From Peptoniphilus gorbachii (lineage in GTDB: Bacteria > Bacillota > Clostridia > Tissierellales > Peptoniphilaceae): a stretch of DNA of 64,000 nt. Positions 42,935 to 51,651 of this stretch are shown in pieces. Made by a program: the position numbers and the translations under genes. The stretch is taken from NCBI RefSeq assembly GCF_016908115.1, contig NZ_JAFBDH010000004.1:1-64000 (forward strand), given 5' to 3'. Below the pieces are notes generated by a model that worked only from the letters and a program-made list of their open reading frames with translations, did no database searches and was not told the DNA's origin. Each line of letters begins with the position of its first letter. Position 1 is the first letter of the stretch.

Positions 42935-45900
42935 ATGCTTGATTTACTGCTAGATGCTATTGCATCACTTGGAATTGCTGGGGCTCAAGATGTTTTGACT
43001 TTGGCAGGGGAGAGCGCATTAAAAAAATTTAAAAAATCACATGAATGGAAGAAATTGATTATTGGGACTAGTGAATTTTTCATTAAAAATGAACAAGAAG
43101 AAAGCTCATTTTTTGGTGACTTGGAGTTGGTACTATCCAAAGAAAATTTATCTAAGGTTGCAAAGGATTTAAAGACTGAAGATGGTTATGTTTTGAAACA
43201 TAAGCTATATAAGGTTTTTATGCAATTAATGAGCAAATATGAGATTCCTTACGAAATTGCTGAATCATATACCATGAGAATCATGTATGCAGTGCTGGAA
43301 CAGCTAAGGACTATAAGTCCTCAGAAATATGAACACTACTTTCTTCAGGAATGGAGAGATGAACAAGAAAAAAACTTTTCAGAATTGCAAAATCGTATTG
43401 AAAAGATGTCAAGTGAGCTTGCGATTTATAATCGTGAGCAAGTTGCAATTGCATCTTCAGGGAAGATGGATATTGATCTTAGAAGAAGCACATATTGTCC
43501 ATCTATTGGTATTGATTTTTTCATTATCGATGACGAGCACTTTCAAGATAAATTTGAGAATTTGAGATATGATGAATTAGTATTCATAAGAGGACATAGT
43601 AAAGAAGAGACAGTTTATTGTATTTTAAACGAATTATGGAGGCTTAATGATAAACGTCCCATATATGTTGTTAAGAATTTCAAATCATGGGAAAAACTTC
43701 AAGTAATGGGAAATAAGGGGAATATATATATTCCATTGTTTTATTCTGATGAGATAGCAGCAATAGAGAACAATACTAATATTTTTGTAATTGATGAAAA
43801 TACTCCTGTATTTGGTAAGAGTGTTTTAGAATTGCGACCAAGAACATGGGATACATTATCCAAATGCTTACAAGAGGCGGGATTAGAGTATAGTAAAGCC
43901 TATTCTTTATTATCGGATACACATGGTTTATATAGCCAGATGAAAAAGCAGATTTTTAGAGGCGAATATCTAAAAAATCCTGCGTGGATGGGTGGAATAA
44001 GTGAAAAAGCAAAAAAAACTTGTCTTCTTATTGGGAGTTGGGAGGAAATTGAAGGTGATAAGATAATAATTGAATCTTTATATGAAGATTCATATGATAA
44101 ATTTATTGAGGAGGTTCTTCCATATGCAAAAGGAGAAGATCCTCTTCTATACATGATTAAACGTAATGGTTCAATTTCATATTATTTAGCAAGCATTGAG
44201 AACACATGGAGTTATATCAATGTATTGAATAACGAAAAAATTTGGAAATCATTTATTACTGTACTGTTTGAAGTGATTAATGAATCTGAAAATTTATTTA
44301 CTTATGATAGCAGCGAAAGACTTATTGCGCAATTTAAAGGTGAAAAACTATTTTGGTCTGAAACAATAAGAAAGGGCATGTTAAAGACTTTACTTATTAA
44401 GGGGGCATATCAGAATGATGATGAAACTCAATTGTTCCTTAACAAATTAGTTGAAGATATTTTAAAATATGTCAAAACAAAAAAACAATGGATTTACATA
44501 TCGAAAATTTGGCTAGAATTATGTGAGATTTCTCCTGTATCAGTAGTAAAAAGAATTGAAGATGAATGGGATGAGAATACGGGATTATTATCTCTTTTTC
44601 AGGACCAGTCAAATGAATTTATTTTTGAGGGAAATCCTTATATTGACATTTTATGGGGGATTGAACAACTCATTCTACAAAAAAATTTCTTTTGGCCTGC
44701 TTTTAGATGGCTTCTTAAATTAGACTCACAAAAGTTTGAGTATAAATCAAATTCTCCTAAAGATACATTTGCAAAGGTGTTTTGTACATGGATGAATTTC
44801 TCTCCATTACAGAATGCAGAAGAAAAAATTGAAGCAGCAGAAATAGCCTTCAAAATTGATTCTGTTAATATGTGGGAGCACTTGTTTTCAGCAATTGATT
44901 ACAATGGGAGAAGTATATTTGGTGAATTATCAGCGCCGAAATATCGTGAACATTATAACCCACAATCTACAACAATAGTTGAAATGAAAAAAACACAGCT
45001 GGGATATTTAAAATTATTAATGAAACACATGGATTTTTCAGCAAATCGATGGGAAAAAATAATTGGTTTATCAATTGGATTTTCAGATGAATTGCGAAGA
45101 GTGATTTTCGAACAGCTTTCCTATGAATTAAGTCAAATGTCTGATGAAGAAGTAATGCAAATTAAAAATAAAATTCGTAATATCATTTATAGACATAGGT
45201 TTTTTACATCATCTGATTGGTTAATTTCTGAAGATATTATTGTTAAATATGAAAACCTTCTTGATGAAATACATATTAATATACCTGAGTATGAATATAG
45301 TTATTTGTTTAAAAATAGCTATGATTATCCACTACTACATCCTGTACCATATGATAGAGAAGGATACTGCAATGAAAACGATAAAGCTAAAGAAAACCTT
45401 ATTAAAGAAAAAATCTTGGAATTTCAAGCTATGAATTATGATTTGTCAGTATTAGCAAAAGTATGTGCTAATGAGTTGTATTCATCTTTAGGTAGATATC
45501 TAGCGAAGTATTGGAATGATTGGAAATGGGATTTTGAAGTGTTTAAATGCTTATTACGAGCACAAGCATCAGGGCAGATTGCTTTTGATTATTTGTATGG
45601 TTTTAATGAAGAAAAATATATAGACTATAGTTTGATTATTGATGATTTAACAAGTAGTGGATATAAAGTAAATATATTGGCAAGCGTATATAGAATTGAA
45701 GCTTCTAGGACAAAAAGTATTCCGCTAGTAACAAAAGCTTCAGAATCAATTCAGAAGGAGTTTTGGAAGAACTCTATTCATTGCGATAAATGTAATGATA
45801 CATGGGTATTAATGGAAAGTAAGAAATATGCCAATTTAGACGTATATTTGGATCAGATTCATCAGATACACTATAGAAAACCTTTGACCGCAGAAAAAAT

Positions 45901-46657
45901 ATTTGATTGTTTTAACGGTATTGAAAAAATTCCTCATTCACAAGCAAATCAGATGACAGGTTATCATGTTGAACAGTTAATTAGTGTGGTTCAGGATGCA
46001 TATATTGACGATACAGAGAAATGCAACAGAATATCACAGATTGAAATTTTTTTTATGAATTTAATGAAATGGGATAATATGAAGTGTTTCCATAGAATGA
46101 TAAAACAGTCACCCGAATTACTAGCAAACCTTGTTGCTGTGATATTTAAAAAAGATCATGGATCAAAAGACGATTTATTAAATAATCAAGAGTATATCAA
46201 TAATATGTATTCAATTTACGATAAAGCTCATTTTTGTCCTGCCGAAATTGATGGTGAAGTAGATGAAACTAATCTCGAAGAGTGGGTAAAAAAATATAAG
46301 AACTTATTAATAGAGAATGATCAAGAAAGTTTGTTTACAATAACACTTGGTAGATTATTTTCTTTTTCACCCTTAGGTGATGATGGACATGAGCCATGTT
46401 ACGCAGTAAGAAAGATGATTGAAAAATACGGAGATGAAAATATGATTAATAGTTATCAGATTGCTGTGTTCAATCGACGTGGTGTTTTTAGCCCTTCTGC
46501 AGGAAAAGAAGAAATGAGTATGGCTGAAGAATTTAAAAATAATGCTGAATATTTAGAATCACTTTATCCAAAGACTGCAAATATCTTTTATAAATTATTT
46601 GAAAGTTACAATCATGAATCTAAACGAGAAAGGATGGATGCTGAAATTGGTTGGTAG
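42935..46657 (+). CDS. Giant 1240-residue NTPase-like protein, candidate defence protein
   Basis: I do not recognise a named family. The ATG at 42935 has AAAGGAG upstream; an ATG 11 codons earlier does not. Residues about 1-150 are helical. A region at about 180-300 follows the STAND-NTPase pattern: a strand DELVFIRG, then a helix where Walker A should be (HSKEETVYCILNEL, no GxxGxGKT), then RPIYVVKN, SWEKL, GNIYIPLFY and NIFVIDEN. The P-loop is degenerate. About 300-1130 is a long helical array. The C-terminus (about 1130-1225) has a conserved-looking block: FSFSPLGDDGHEPCYAVRKMIE, FNRRGVFSPSAGKEEMSMAEEF, YPKTANIFYKLFESY. That pattern recurs in large uncharacterised proteins of defence islands, as I recall it. 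Its neighbours are an AlbA regulator and island ends. Confidence 0.75.
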   Translation: MLDLLLDAIASLGIAGAQDVLTLAGESALKKFKKSHEWKKLIIGTSEFFIKNEQEESSFFGDLELVLSKENLSKVAKDLKTEDGYVLKHKLYKVFMQLMSKYEIPYEIAESYTMRIMYAVLEQLRTISPQKYEHYFLQEWRDEQEKNFSELQNRIEKMSSELAIYNREQVAIASSGKMDIDLRRSTYCPSIGIDFFIIDDEHFQDKFENLRYDELVFIRGHSKEETVYCILNELWRLNDKRPIYVVKNFKSWEKLQVMGNKGNIYIPLFYSDEIAAIENNTNIFVIDENTPVFGKSVLELRPRTWDTLSKCLQEAGLEYSKAYSLLSDTHGLYSQMKKQIFRGEYLKNPAWMGGISEKAKKTCLLIGSWEEIEGDKIIIESLYEDSYDKFIEEVLPYAKGEDPLLYMIKRNGSISYYLASIENTWSYINVLNNEKIWKSFITVLFEVINESENLFTYDSSERLIAQFKGEKLFWSETIRKGMLKTLLIKGAYQNDDETQLFLNKLVEDILKYVKTKKQWIYISKIWLELCEISPVSVVKRIEDEWDENTGLLSLFQDQSNEFIFEGNPYIDILWGIEQLILQKNFFWPAFRWLLKLDSQKFEYKSNSPKDTFAKVFCTWMNFSPLQNAEEKIEAAEIAFKIDSVNMWEHLFSAIDYNGRSIFGELSAPKYREHYNPQSTTIVEMKKTQLGYLKLLMKHMDFSANRWEKIIGLSIGFSDELRRVIFEQLSYELSQMSDEEVMQIKNKIRNIIYRHRFFTSSDWLISEDIIVKYENLLDEIHINIPEYEYSYLFKNSYDYPLLHPVPYDREGYCNENDKAKENLIKEKILEFQAMNYDLSVLAKVCANELYSSLGRYLAKYWNDWKWDFEVFKCLLRAQASGQIAFDYLYGFNEEKYIDYSLIIDDLTSSGYKVNILASVYRIEASRTKSIPLVTKASESIQKEFWKNSIHCDKCNDTWVLMESKKYANLDVYLDQIHQIHYRKPLTAEKIFDCFNGIEKIPHSQANQMTGYHVEQLISVVQDAYIDDTEKCNRISQIEIFFMNLMKWDNMKCFHRMIKQSPELLANLVAVIFKKDHGSKDDLLNNQEYINNMYSIYDKAHFCPAEIDGEVDETNLEEWVKKYKNLLIENDQESLFTITLGRLFSFSPLGDDGHEPCYAVRKMIEKYGDENMINSYQIAVFNRRGVFSPSAGKEEMSMAEEFKNNAEYLESLYPKTANIFYKLFESYNHESKRERMDAEIGW

Positions 46658-46689
46658 TGTATCTATTCTAAAACAGACTTAAAAAGAAA

Positions 46690-47432
46690 AAGCAAATTGA
46701 ATATGAACCTGAGCTAGGTGAATTAACTGATGAATGAAAGCAAATAATTGATAAATTAATAGATGAGGGATTTAAATTTGATATAATTTAAAATCAACTA
46801 AACATAGATATATTTTCGTAGATAAATGTTATGAATTTAATTACAAGGAAGAAAAGAAAAGCAGTTCCATGGGAACGAGGATTTTGATTTAACAGAAATA
46901 AATAAAAGCATTTAAAAATATGTCACAAATACCTTGTGCAGATTATATTGACCATACATAATGCATACATGGTAAAACAATTAGAATTTAAAATATAAAA
47001 ATTGTAAATGATAATAAATCCATTGAAGAAAAAATTTTAAAAGTTGATGAAAATTATTTGAATTACTCATCTCTAAATGAGGTTAATTATTTAGCTTTTA
47101 ATGAAATTAGTATAGAGATCTTTATGGTTTAATAAAAGCAAAAGCAATTGATGAAGATAATAAGAATTATTGTGAGGCTAGTTTTGATGATTGGCTACAG
47201 GGTAAGGGAATTGAACAGATAGAACATATAAAAGATTAACAAAAGATGAAGGTATTAAAAACGAGACAAAAACATTACCTAAATTAATAAGAAATGTAAT
47301 ACATAATCCAGATAATAAAAATAAATCGTATTGCAGTGAAGACCTCAGATAACATATCGAAAGACTTAGAGAAATATATAAGGAATATAATTTTTATATA
47401 ACAGACTGGTACTGGGACTGGGACTGGGACTA
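46690..47432 (+). pseudogene. Decayed gene, C-terminal part of a defence-type ATP-binding protein
   Basis: Three frames with several stops carry recognisable protein stretches in order: KQIEYEPELGELTDE, YSSLNEVNYLAFNEISIEIF, YGLIKAKAIDEDNKNYCEASFDDWLQGKGIEQIEHIKD, then LTKDEGIKNETKTLPKLIRNVIHNPDNKNK. Next come SEDLR, stop, HIERLREIYKEYNFYITDWYWDWDWD and stop. The block RNVIHNPDNK...EDLR..IERLRE resembles C-termini of large accessory ATPases, but I cannot name the family. The tandem Trp-Asp tail comes from a GACTGG repeat that begins repeat R2. Confidence 0.6.
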
Positions 47433-47549
47433 AAAATTTGAAAACGTCCTATAATTAGGTGGATTTGGTGATATTAGAAAAAATAGAATCTAGTATTTTG
47501 AACGGTTTGGGATATATCGGACGTTTGGAAAAGAAGAATGGGAGTAAAA
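47408..47549. repeat. Repeat R2, left copy (right end of island 1)
   Basis: About 142 bp, estimated by eye at 85-90% identical to 59,571-59,711. Shared words include ACTAAAAATTTGAAAACGTCC, TATAATTAGGTGGATTT and TTTGGAAAAGAAGAATGGGA. It ends in the attachment-core copy GAATGGGAGTAA (47,536-47,547). Confidence 0.87.
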
Positions 47550-47618
47550 CTCCCCTGTGTGGTAGTTTTACCCGAAAAATAGCGCAGAGCGCGGAGAGCA
47601 GTGAAACTGCGATTTTCG
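47540..47618. other. GC-rich cluster of three hairpins at the island junction
   Basis: Hairpin 1: GGG(AG)TAAAACT pairs with AGTTTTACCC (47,540-47,573). Hairpin 2: CGAAAAAT with ATTTTCG (47,573-47,618). Nested in it is GCAGT-GAA-ACTGC (47,598-47,610), next to GCGCAGAGCGC. It is much richer in GC than its surroundings. It could be an origin of transfer or recombination site of island 2, whose Mob remnants lie 190 bp on. Confidence 0.5.
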
Positions 47619-47640
47619 GTAGTAGCAAAAAAACAAAAAA

Positions 47641-47800
47641 CTTTGTGAAATCAATGGTTACATAAGATTAAAAACTGTAACTGGGATTAAAATGGGAACA
47701 TTTGTTAAAAAGAATAAATTGAATAATAGTTCCAAGTGGTTTACATGAGGACAAAAAATTAGACCGTAGTTTAAAAACTGCGGTCTTTTTGTGTATATAT
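47641..47800. repeat. Repeat R1, right copy (left end of island 2)
   Basis: Matches 41,104-41,260, including the GACCGTAG...CTGCGGTC-TTTTT terminator hairpin at its end. It lies about 93 nt after the attachment-core copy instead of 18 nt, because the hairpin cluster is between them. Confidence 0.85.
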
Positions 47801-47805
47801 TATTT

Positions 47806-48015
47806 ATGAGGATTAATCTATTTAGACATCTCCAATGGTTACTTTCAAATACAACAAACAATATAAATCAGATTGCAAAGGCAACTAATACTACTGGTGT
47901 TATTTACAAAAATGAAATTGAAACAATGAATAAACAGATAGAAAAATTATCAAGAGAAATATGGCAGATTCATTCCCTACTTCTTAATAAATCGAAAGAA
48001 AGTTCTGGTGATTAG
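47806..48015 (+). pseudogene. mobC: MobC mobilisation protein, 3' fragment
   Basis: About 70 codons: SNTTNNINQIAKATNTTGVIYKNEIETMNKQIEKLSREIWQIHSLL fits the C-terminal half of MobC relaxosome proteins, which read roughly NINQIARRxNxTGxIYxxDI. The N-terminal ribbon-helix-helix part and a ribosome binding site are missing, cut at the R1 repeat. Evidence that island 2 was once mobilisable. Confidence 0.65.
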
Positions 48016-48054
48016 TATGGCAATTACAAAAATACATCCTAAAAATCAACTCTA
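48016..48054 (+). pseudogene. Relaxase (MobA/Nic) N-terminal scrap
   Basis: ATGGCAATTACAAAAATACA begins MAITKIHPKNQL then a stop. This is the usual opening of MobA/VirD2-type relaxases, in the usual place directly after mobC. The rest is gone; a short in-frame tail YQAQVKLSKTPILEEWINIDK (about 48,076-48,145) of unknown origin follows. Confidence 0.6.
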
Positions 48055-48150
48055 AATTTTCATGAAAAATTGACAGTTTATCAAGCCCAAGTAAAATTAA
48101 GTAAAACTCCAATTCTAGAGGAATGGATAAACATTGATAAATAAAAAAAT

Positions 48151-48192
48151 GTATCAGCCCTTACCCTTTTTTATCGGGATTAAGGTTGATAC
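48151..48192. terminator. Bidirectional terminator between Mob remnants and kdpD
   Basis: GTATCA / TGATAC outer arms with inner GCC-TTA-CCC and GGG-TTA-GG pairing around a T-rich loop. It is A-rich to the left. It serves the kdp operon on the minus strand or leftover genes on the plus strand. Confidence 0.65.
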
Positions 48193-48303
48193 ACAAAATT
48201 GTTTACAGACCCGGGTCACCTTATTTAATTTGGTAGCTCTTTTTAATTGTATCATATTATAATTCTTTTATATTTGTACAAAGTATAAAACATAGTTTAT
48301 CGT

Positions 48304-50229
48304 TTATTGGCTAGCTTTCAAATCCATAGTAAATACAGATCCACTTGGTATATTATCCGTTACACTTATTTCGCCACCATGGGCCTTAACTATAATCCTA
48401 CAAAGATATAAGCCTAGACCTATACTCCTCTTGCTATCGATGATTTTGTTATTAGCCGAATAGAATTTTTGGAATATTCTTTTCTTATCGGCATCTTCAA
48501 TTCCTTTTCCATTATCTGCCACTTGGATTATGACTTTGTCTGCATCTTGGTAGGCTCTTATATTGATACTTGACCCTTCAAAAGTATATTTTATAGCATT
48601 ATCTACAAGGTTTATGATGACTTGTATTATTAACCTCACATCCATATCAGCCATTAGGTAGTCATCATCTATATCAACAGTTATATTGTGATTTTTTTTA
48701 TCTCTGCTTACATGCTTTAGGGCATCTTCTATGACTTCTTCAACCATTTGTGGCTCTATTTTTAGTTTGCTTTTACCTTCTTCAACTCTAGTTACTGAAA
48801 GTAAATTTTCTATAAGATTCAGTAGCCACTGTGAATCATCATAAATATCTCTATATAGCCCTAATTTCATTGTTTCTGTTAAGTTTTCCGAATTATTAAG
48901 TAGTATATCAGAATTACCATAAATAGTAGTTAGGGGCGTTCTTAAGTCATGGGAGATTGATCTTAAAAGATTTGTTTTCAATTGCTCATCTTTTATTCTC
49001 AAATTAGCTTCGTTTTTATCTTTTAAAATTTTTTCTTTCTCTAAAGCCAAAGACATATATCCAAGGATTGCTAGTAAAATTTTATTTTCTACGGAATCTA
49101 GCCTATCTTTACCCAAATGTATACCTATAACCCCATACACACTTGTATTATATCTGATTGCATAATATAAGTACTTGGCATCTGGCAAATATTCTGTGCC
49201 AGCACCTGCACTTTTGTTTTTGGCAAATACCCACTTTACTATTTCTAATTCTTTGAGAAATTCTTTATCAGCATCCCTAAAATCATCCTTGAAAATTAGT
49301 GGATCCTGAATTTCCCCATCTACTATATCGTAATAAACTATATTTCTATTTAGTAGGTTTGATAATTGATTACAGCCTGTTTCTATGATTTCGTGTTTGG
49401 ATATTTTAGTCTGTAAAAGTTGATTTGTTTCTAACAAAAGCTTTGTTATATATGTCATATTTGATGAGTTCTTTTCATTTTTTCTTATCTTGCTTGCTAG
49501 CTTACTTGTCAAAAATGATACTATTAATAAGACTAAAAAAGTAATAATATATTCAGGATTAGATACTGATAAACTTAAAGTTGGCTTAGTAAAACAATAA
49601 TTAAAGGCTAATACGCATATTACAGATGAAATAAAACTCACTAATTCATCATAAGTTACAAGGGCAATAAAAAATACACCTAGTATATAGATCATTATTA
49701 TATTTGCATCACTGTAGCCAAAATCATAAAATATATAACCTATTAGAGTGCTGATTGCTAGTATAATAAAAGCAATTAACAAATCTTTTGATATATTTTT
49801 GTTTTCTTTAAATCCATAAGTTTTGACCTTATCATTTATTGGAACAGCGTAAATATCTATTCTGTCAGATTTTTTTACCACTTGATCATATATGCTGGTA
49901 TTTAAAGATAATAGCTTAAAATCATTTCGGTTTTTTCCTATTACAATTTTTTTTACTTTATATAGTTTTGCAAAGTTTACTATTTGGCTTGCTATATCGT
50001 CATCATATATAATCTCAACCATGGCCCCCATGTTTTCCGCTAGACTTAAATTGTCTTGTAGGTAGTCATTGTCCTTTTTTCCCTGAAACTTATCTCTATC
50101 AGATACATATAGAGCAATTAGTTTAGCTTTTTCATTTTGAGCTATCTCATTGGCTTCTTTTATTACCTGACTATTAGATTGGGATTCAGATATACATACT
50201 AATATCAAATTTCTATCAATTAAATCCAT
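48304..50229 (-). CDS. kdpD: KdpD kinase half (USP, DUF4118, GAF, HisKA, HATPase) lacking the N-terminal sensor domain
   Basis: 641 residues. It begins directly with a universal-stress-like domain (about 6-125). Four DUF4118 membrane helices (about 145-245), a GAF domain (about 265-395), a HisKA box RSISHDLRTPLTTIYG and an HATPase with NLVDNAIKYT, DNGKGI and GLGLYLCRIIVKAHGG follow. The canonical KdpD N-terminal P-loop domain is absent and is found instead in the divergent gene at 56,186. It phosphorylates KdpE. In the USP domain SES (14-16), 20 residues, LIALY (37-41) resembles the c-di-AMP motif SxS-x20-FTAxY reported for S. aureus KdpD. It overlaps kdpE by 14 nt. Confidence 0.92.
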   Translation of the reverse strand: MDLIDRNLILVCISESQSNSQVIKEANEIAQNEKAKLIALYVSDRDKFQGKKDNDYLQDNLSLAENMGAMVEIIYDDDIASQIVNFAKLYKVKKIVIGKNRNDFKLLSLNTSIYDQVVKKSDRIDIYAVPINDKVKTYGFKENKNISKDLLIAFIILAISTLIGYIFYDFGYSDANIIMIYILGVFFIALVTYDELVSFISSVICVLAFNYCFTKPTLSLSVSNPEYIITFLVLLIVSFLTSKLASKIRKNEKNSSNMTYITKLLLETNQLLQTKISKHEIIETGCNQLSNLLNRNIVYYDIVDGEIQDPLIFKDDFRDADKEFLKELEIVKWVFAKNKSAGAGTEYLPDAKYLYYAIRYNTSVYGVIGIHLGKDRLDSVENKILLAILGYMSLALEKEKILKDKNEANLRIKDEQLKTNLLRSISHDLRTPLTTIYGNSDILLNNSENLTETMKLGLYRDIYDDSQWLLNLIENLLSVTRVEEGKSKLKIEPQMVEEVIEDALKHVSRDKKNHNITVDIDDDYLMADMDVRLIIQVIINLVDNAIKYTFEGSSINIRAYQDADKVIIQVADNGKGIEDADKKRIFQKFYSANNKIIDSKRSIGLGLYLCRIIVKAHGGEISVTDNIPSGSVFTMDLKASQ

Positions 50230-50950
50230 TTATTTCATCTTCCCCTGATTTATTGATTCTAATCATCTTGTAGCCAACTCCAACATGAGTTTGGATATAC
50301 TTATCGTCAGTTAATTTTTCTATCTTTTTTCTAAGAGAGGTCATATACACTCTCAAAGAAGAGAGATCAGATGCTAGGTAATTGACCCAAATGTTTTTTA
50401 GGATGTATTGATGTGTGAGAACCTTGCCAACATTTTCTGCTAATAAACATAATAAACTATATTCTATTGGCATTAAATGTATTTCTTCACCTTTAATAAA
50501 TACGCTTCTCGAAGGATAATCTATTCTTATATCTCCATTTTCAAATGAAATTTTGTCTTCAACACTATTATTTTCAGCATAGTTTATTCTTCTTAAGGTT
50601 GACCTAACTCTTGCAAGAAGTTCATCAACATTAAATGGCTTGGTCAAAAAATCATCTGCCCCTGCGTCCAAGGCTTCTATTTTATCTTCATCATGGGTCC
50701 TAGCGCTAATTACTATAATTGGAGTAGTCGAAAAATCTCTGAATTTTTTTATTATTTCTATTCCGTCAATGTCAGGCAAACCCAAGTCAATAAAAACTAT
50801 GTCATATTTATTTGAAGTCATTAGCTGTAGAGCATTTTTACCATCAATCGCTAGGTCATATTCATAATCATTTATCTGCAATGTTGTTGATATCAAGTTT
50901 CTCACAGCTCTGTCATCTTCTACCACTAATATCTTTATATTTTCATTCAT
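50216..50950 (-). CDS. kdpE: KdpE response regulator (OmpR family)
   Basis: 244 residues. Receiver domain with phosphorylation Asp in DIVFIDLGLPDIDG (about residue 56), Thr/Ser in VISARTHDED and Lys in DFLTKPFN. The C-terminal OmpR-type winged helix carries GEEIHLMPIEYSLLCLLAENVGKVLTHQYILKNIW. It activates kdp genes when potassium is low. Tandem 7-bp repeats before kdp (56,064-56,113) are candidate sites. It is separated from kdpC by a terminator-like hairpin, so the regulatory genes may be made at lower level. Confidence 0.95.
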   Translation of the reverse strand: MNENIKILVVEDDRAVRNLISTTLQINDYEYDLAIDGKNALQLMTSNKYDIVFIDLGLPDIDGIEIIKKFRDFSTTPIIVISARTHDEDKIEALDAGADDFLTKPFNVDELLARVRSTLRRINYAENNSVEDKISFENGDIRIDYPSRSVFIKGEEIHLMPIEYSLLCLLAENVGKVLTHQYILKNIWVNYLASDLSSLRVYMTSLRKKIEKLTDDKYIQTHVGVGYKMIRINKSGEDEINGFN

Positions 50951-50984
50951 ATTTACTTACCTTCTTAAAGCATACTTTGTGAAA

Positions 50985-51025
50985 AAATAATTTTAGGCCC
51001 CAAGATATGATCTCATGGGACCTTT
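50985..51025 (-). terminator. Terminator-like hairpin between kdpC and kdpE
   Basis: On the minus strand GGTCCC / GGGGCC with a 15-nt loop, then TAAAATTATTTTT. It probably lets only part of the transcription reach kdpED. Confidence 0.6.
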
Positions 51026-51041
51026 ATCAATCTTGTAATAT

Positions 51042-51641
51042 TTATTTGTTCATTTCACTAATCAAATCTATATTTAATTCCAATACATTTACTCTTTGTT
51101 CACCAAAGATTCCTAATATTTTTTCTTTTGTGTTTTTCTTGATTAATTGTTCTATACTTTCCTTAGAAAGTCCAGTATTTTTTGCTATCCTATCAACTTG
51201 TAACTCGGCTGCTTTTAGGGAAATATGAGGATCAAGCCCTGAAGCAGATTGACTGATGATATCTTCTGGAATATCCTCTTTTGATACAGTTGGGTTTTCT
51301 TTCAAAAACTTATCAACATCCTTATCAATTCTCTTTTTTAAATCAGGATTACTTACCGCGAAGTTTTCACTACCAGAGGCTAGCGACCCAGATTTTCCTC
51401 TATAAACATTGTAGTTGACAGCTGATGGTCTGCCATGAAATAATTTTGGATCGGTAAAATCTTGGCCTATTAATTCAGATCCAACTACTTCATTATCTAC
51501 TTTTATTAAACTACCATTTGCTTGTTTTGGGAAGATTAATTGAGCTATTCCCGTCATAAAAAGTGGATAAATTATACCACATACTATAAATGCAAATATT
51601 GTTAAATAAAATGCACTTTTATATTTTTTTATAAATTTCAT
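51042..51641 (-). CDS. kdpC: Potassium-transporting ATPase subunit KdpC
   Basis: 199 residues. One N-terminal membrane helix (about 12-34), then the family blocks GSELIGQDFTDPKLFHGRPSAV, SGLDPHISLKAAELQVDRIAK and LGIFGEQRVNVLELN. It is the accessory subunit that raises nucleotide affinity of KdpB. Its start is 10 nt after the kdpB stop, and the GGAG is in that gap. Confidence 0.96.
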   Translation of the reverse strand: MKFIKKYKSAFYLTIFAFIVCGIIYPLFMTGIAQLIFPKQANGSLIKVDNEVVGSELIGQDFTDPKLFHGRPSAVNYNVYRGKSGSLASGSENFAVSNPDLKKRIDKDVDKFLKENPTVSKEDIPEDIISQSASGLDPHISLKAAELQVDRIAKNTGLSKESIEQLIKKNTKEKILGIFGEQRVNVLELNIDLISEMNK

Positions 51642-51651
51642 TTAGTCTCCT

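Noticed and set aside
47459-47665. A 68-codon open frame across the island junction
   Set aside because: It spans R2, the hairpin cluster and the start of R1, has no ribosome binding site, and is explained by repeat and structured DNA.
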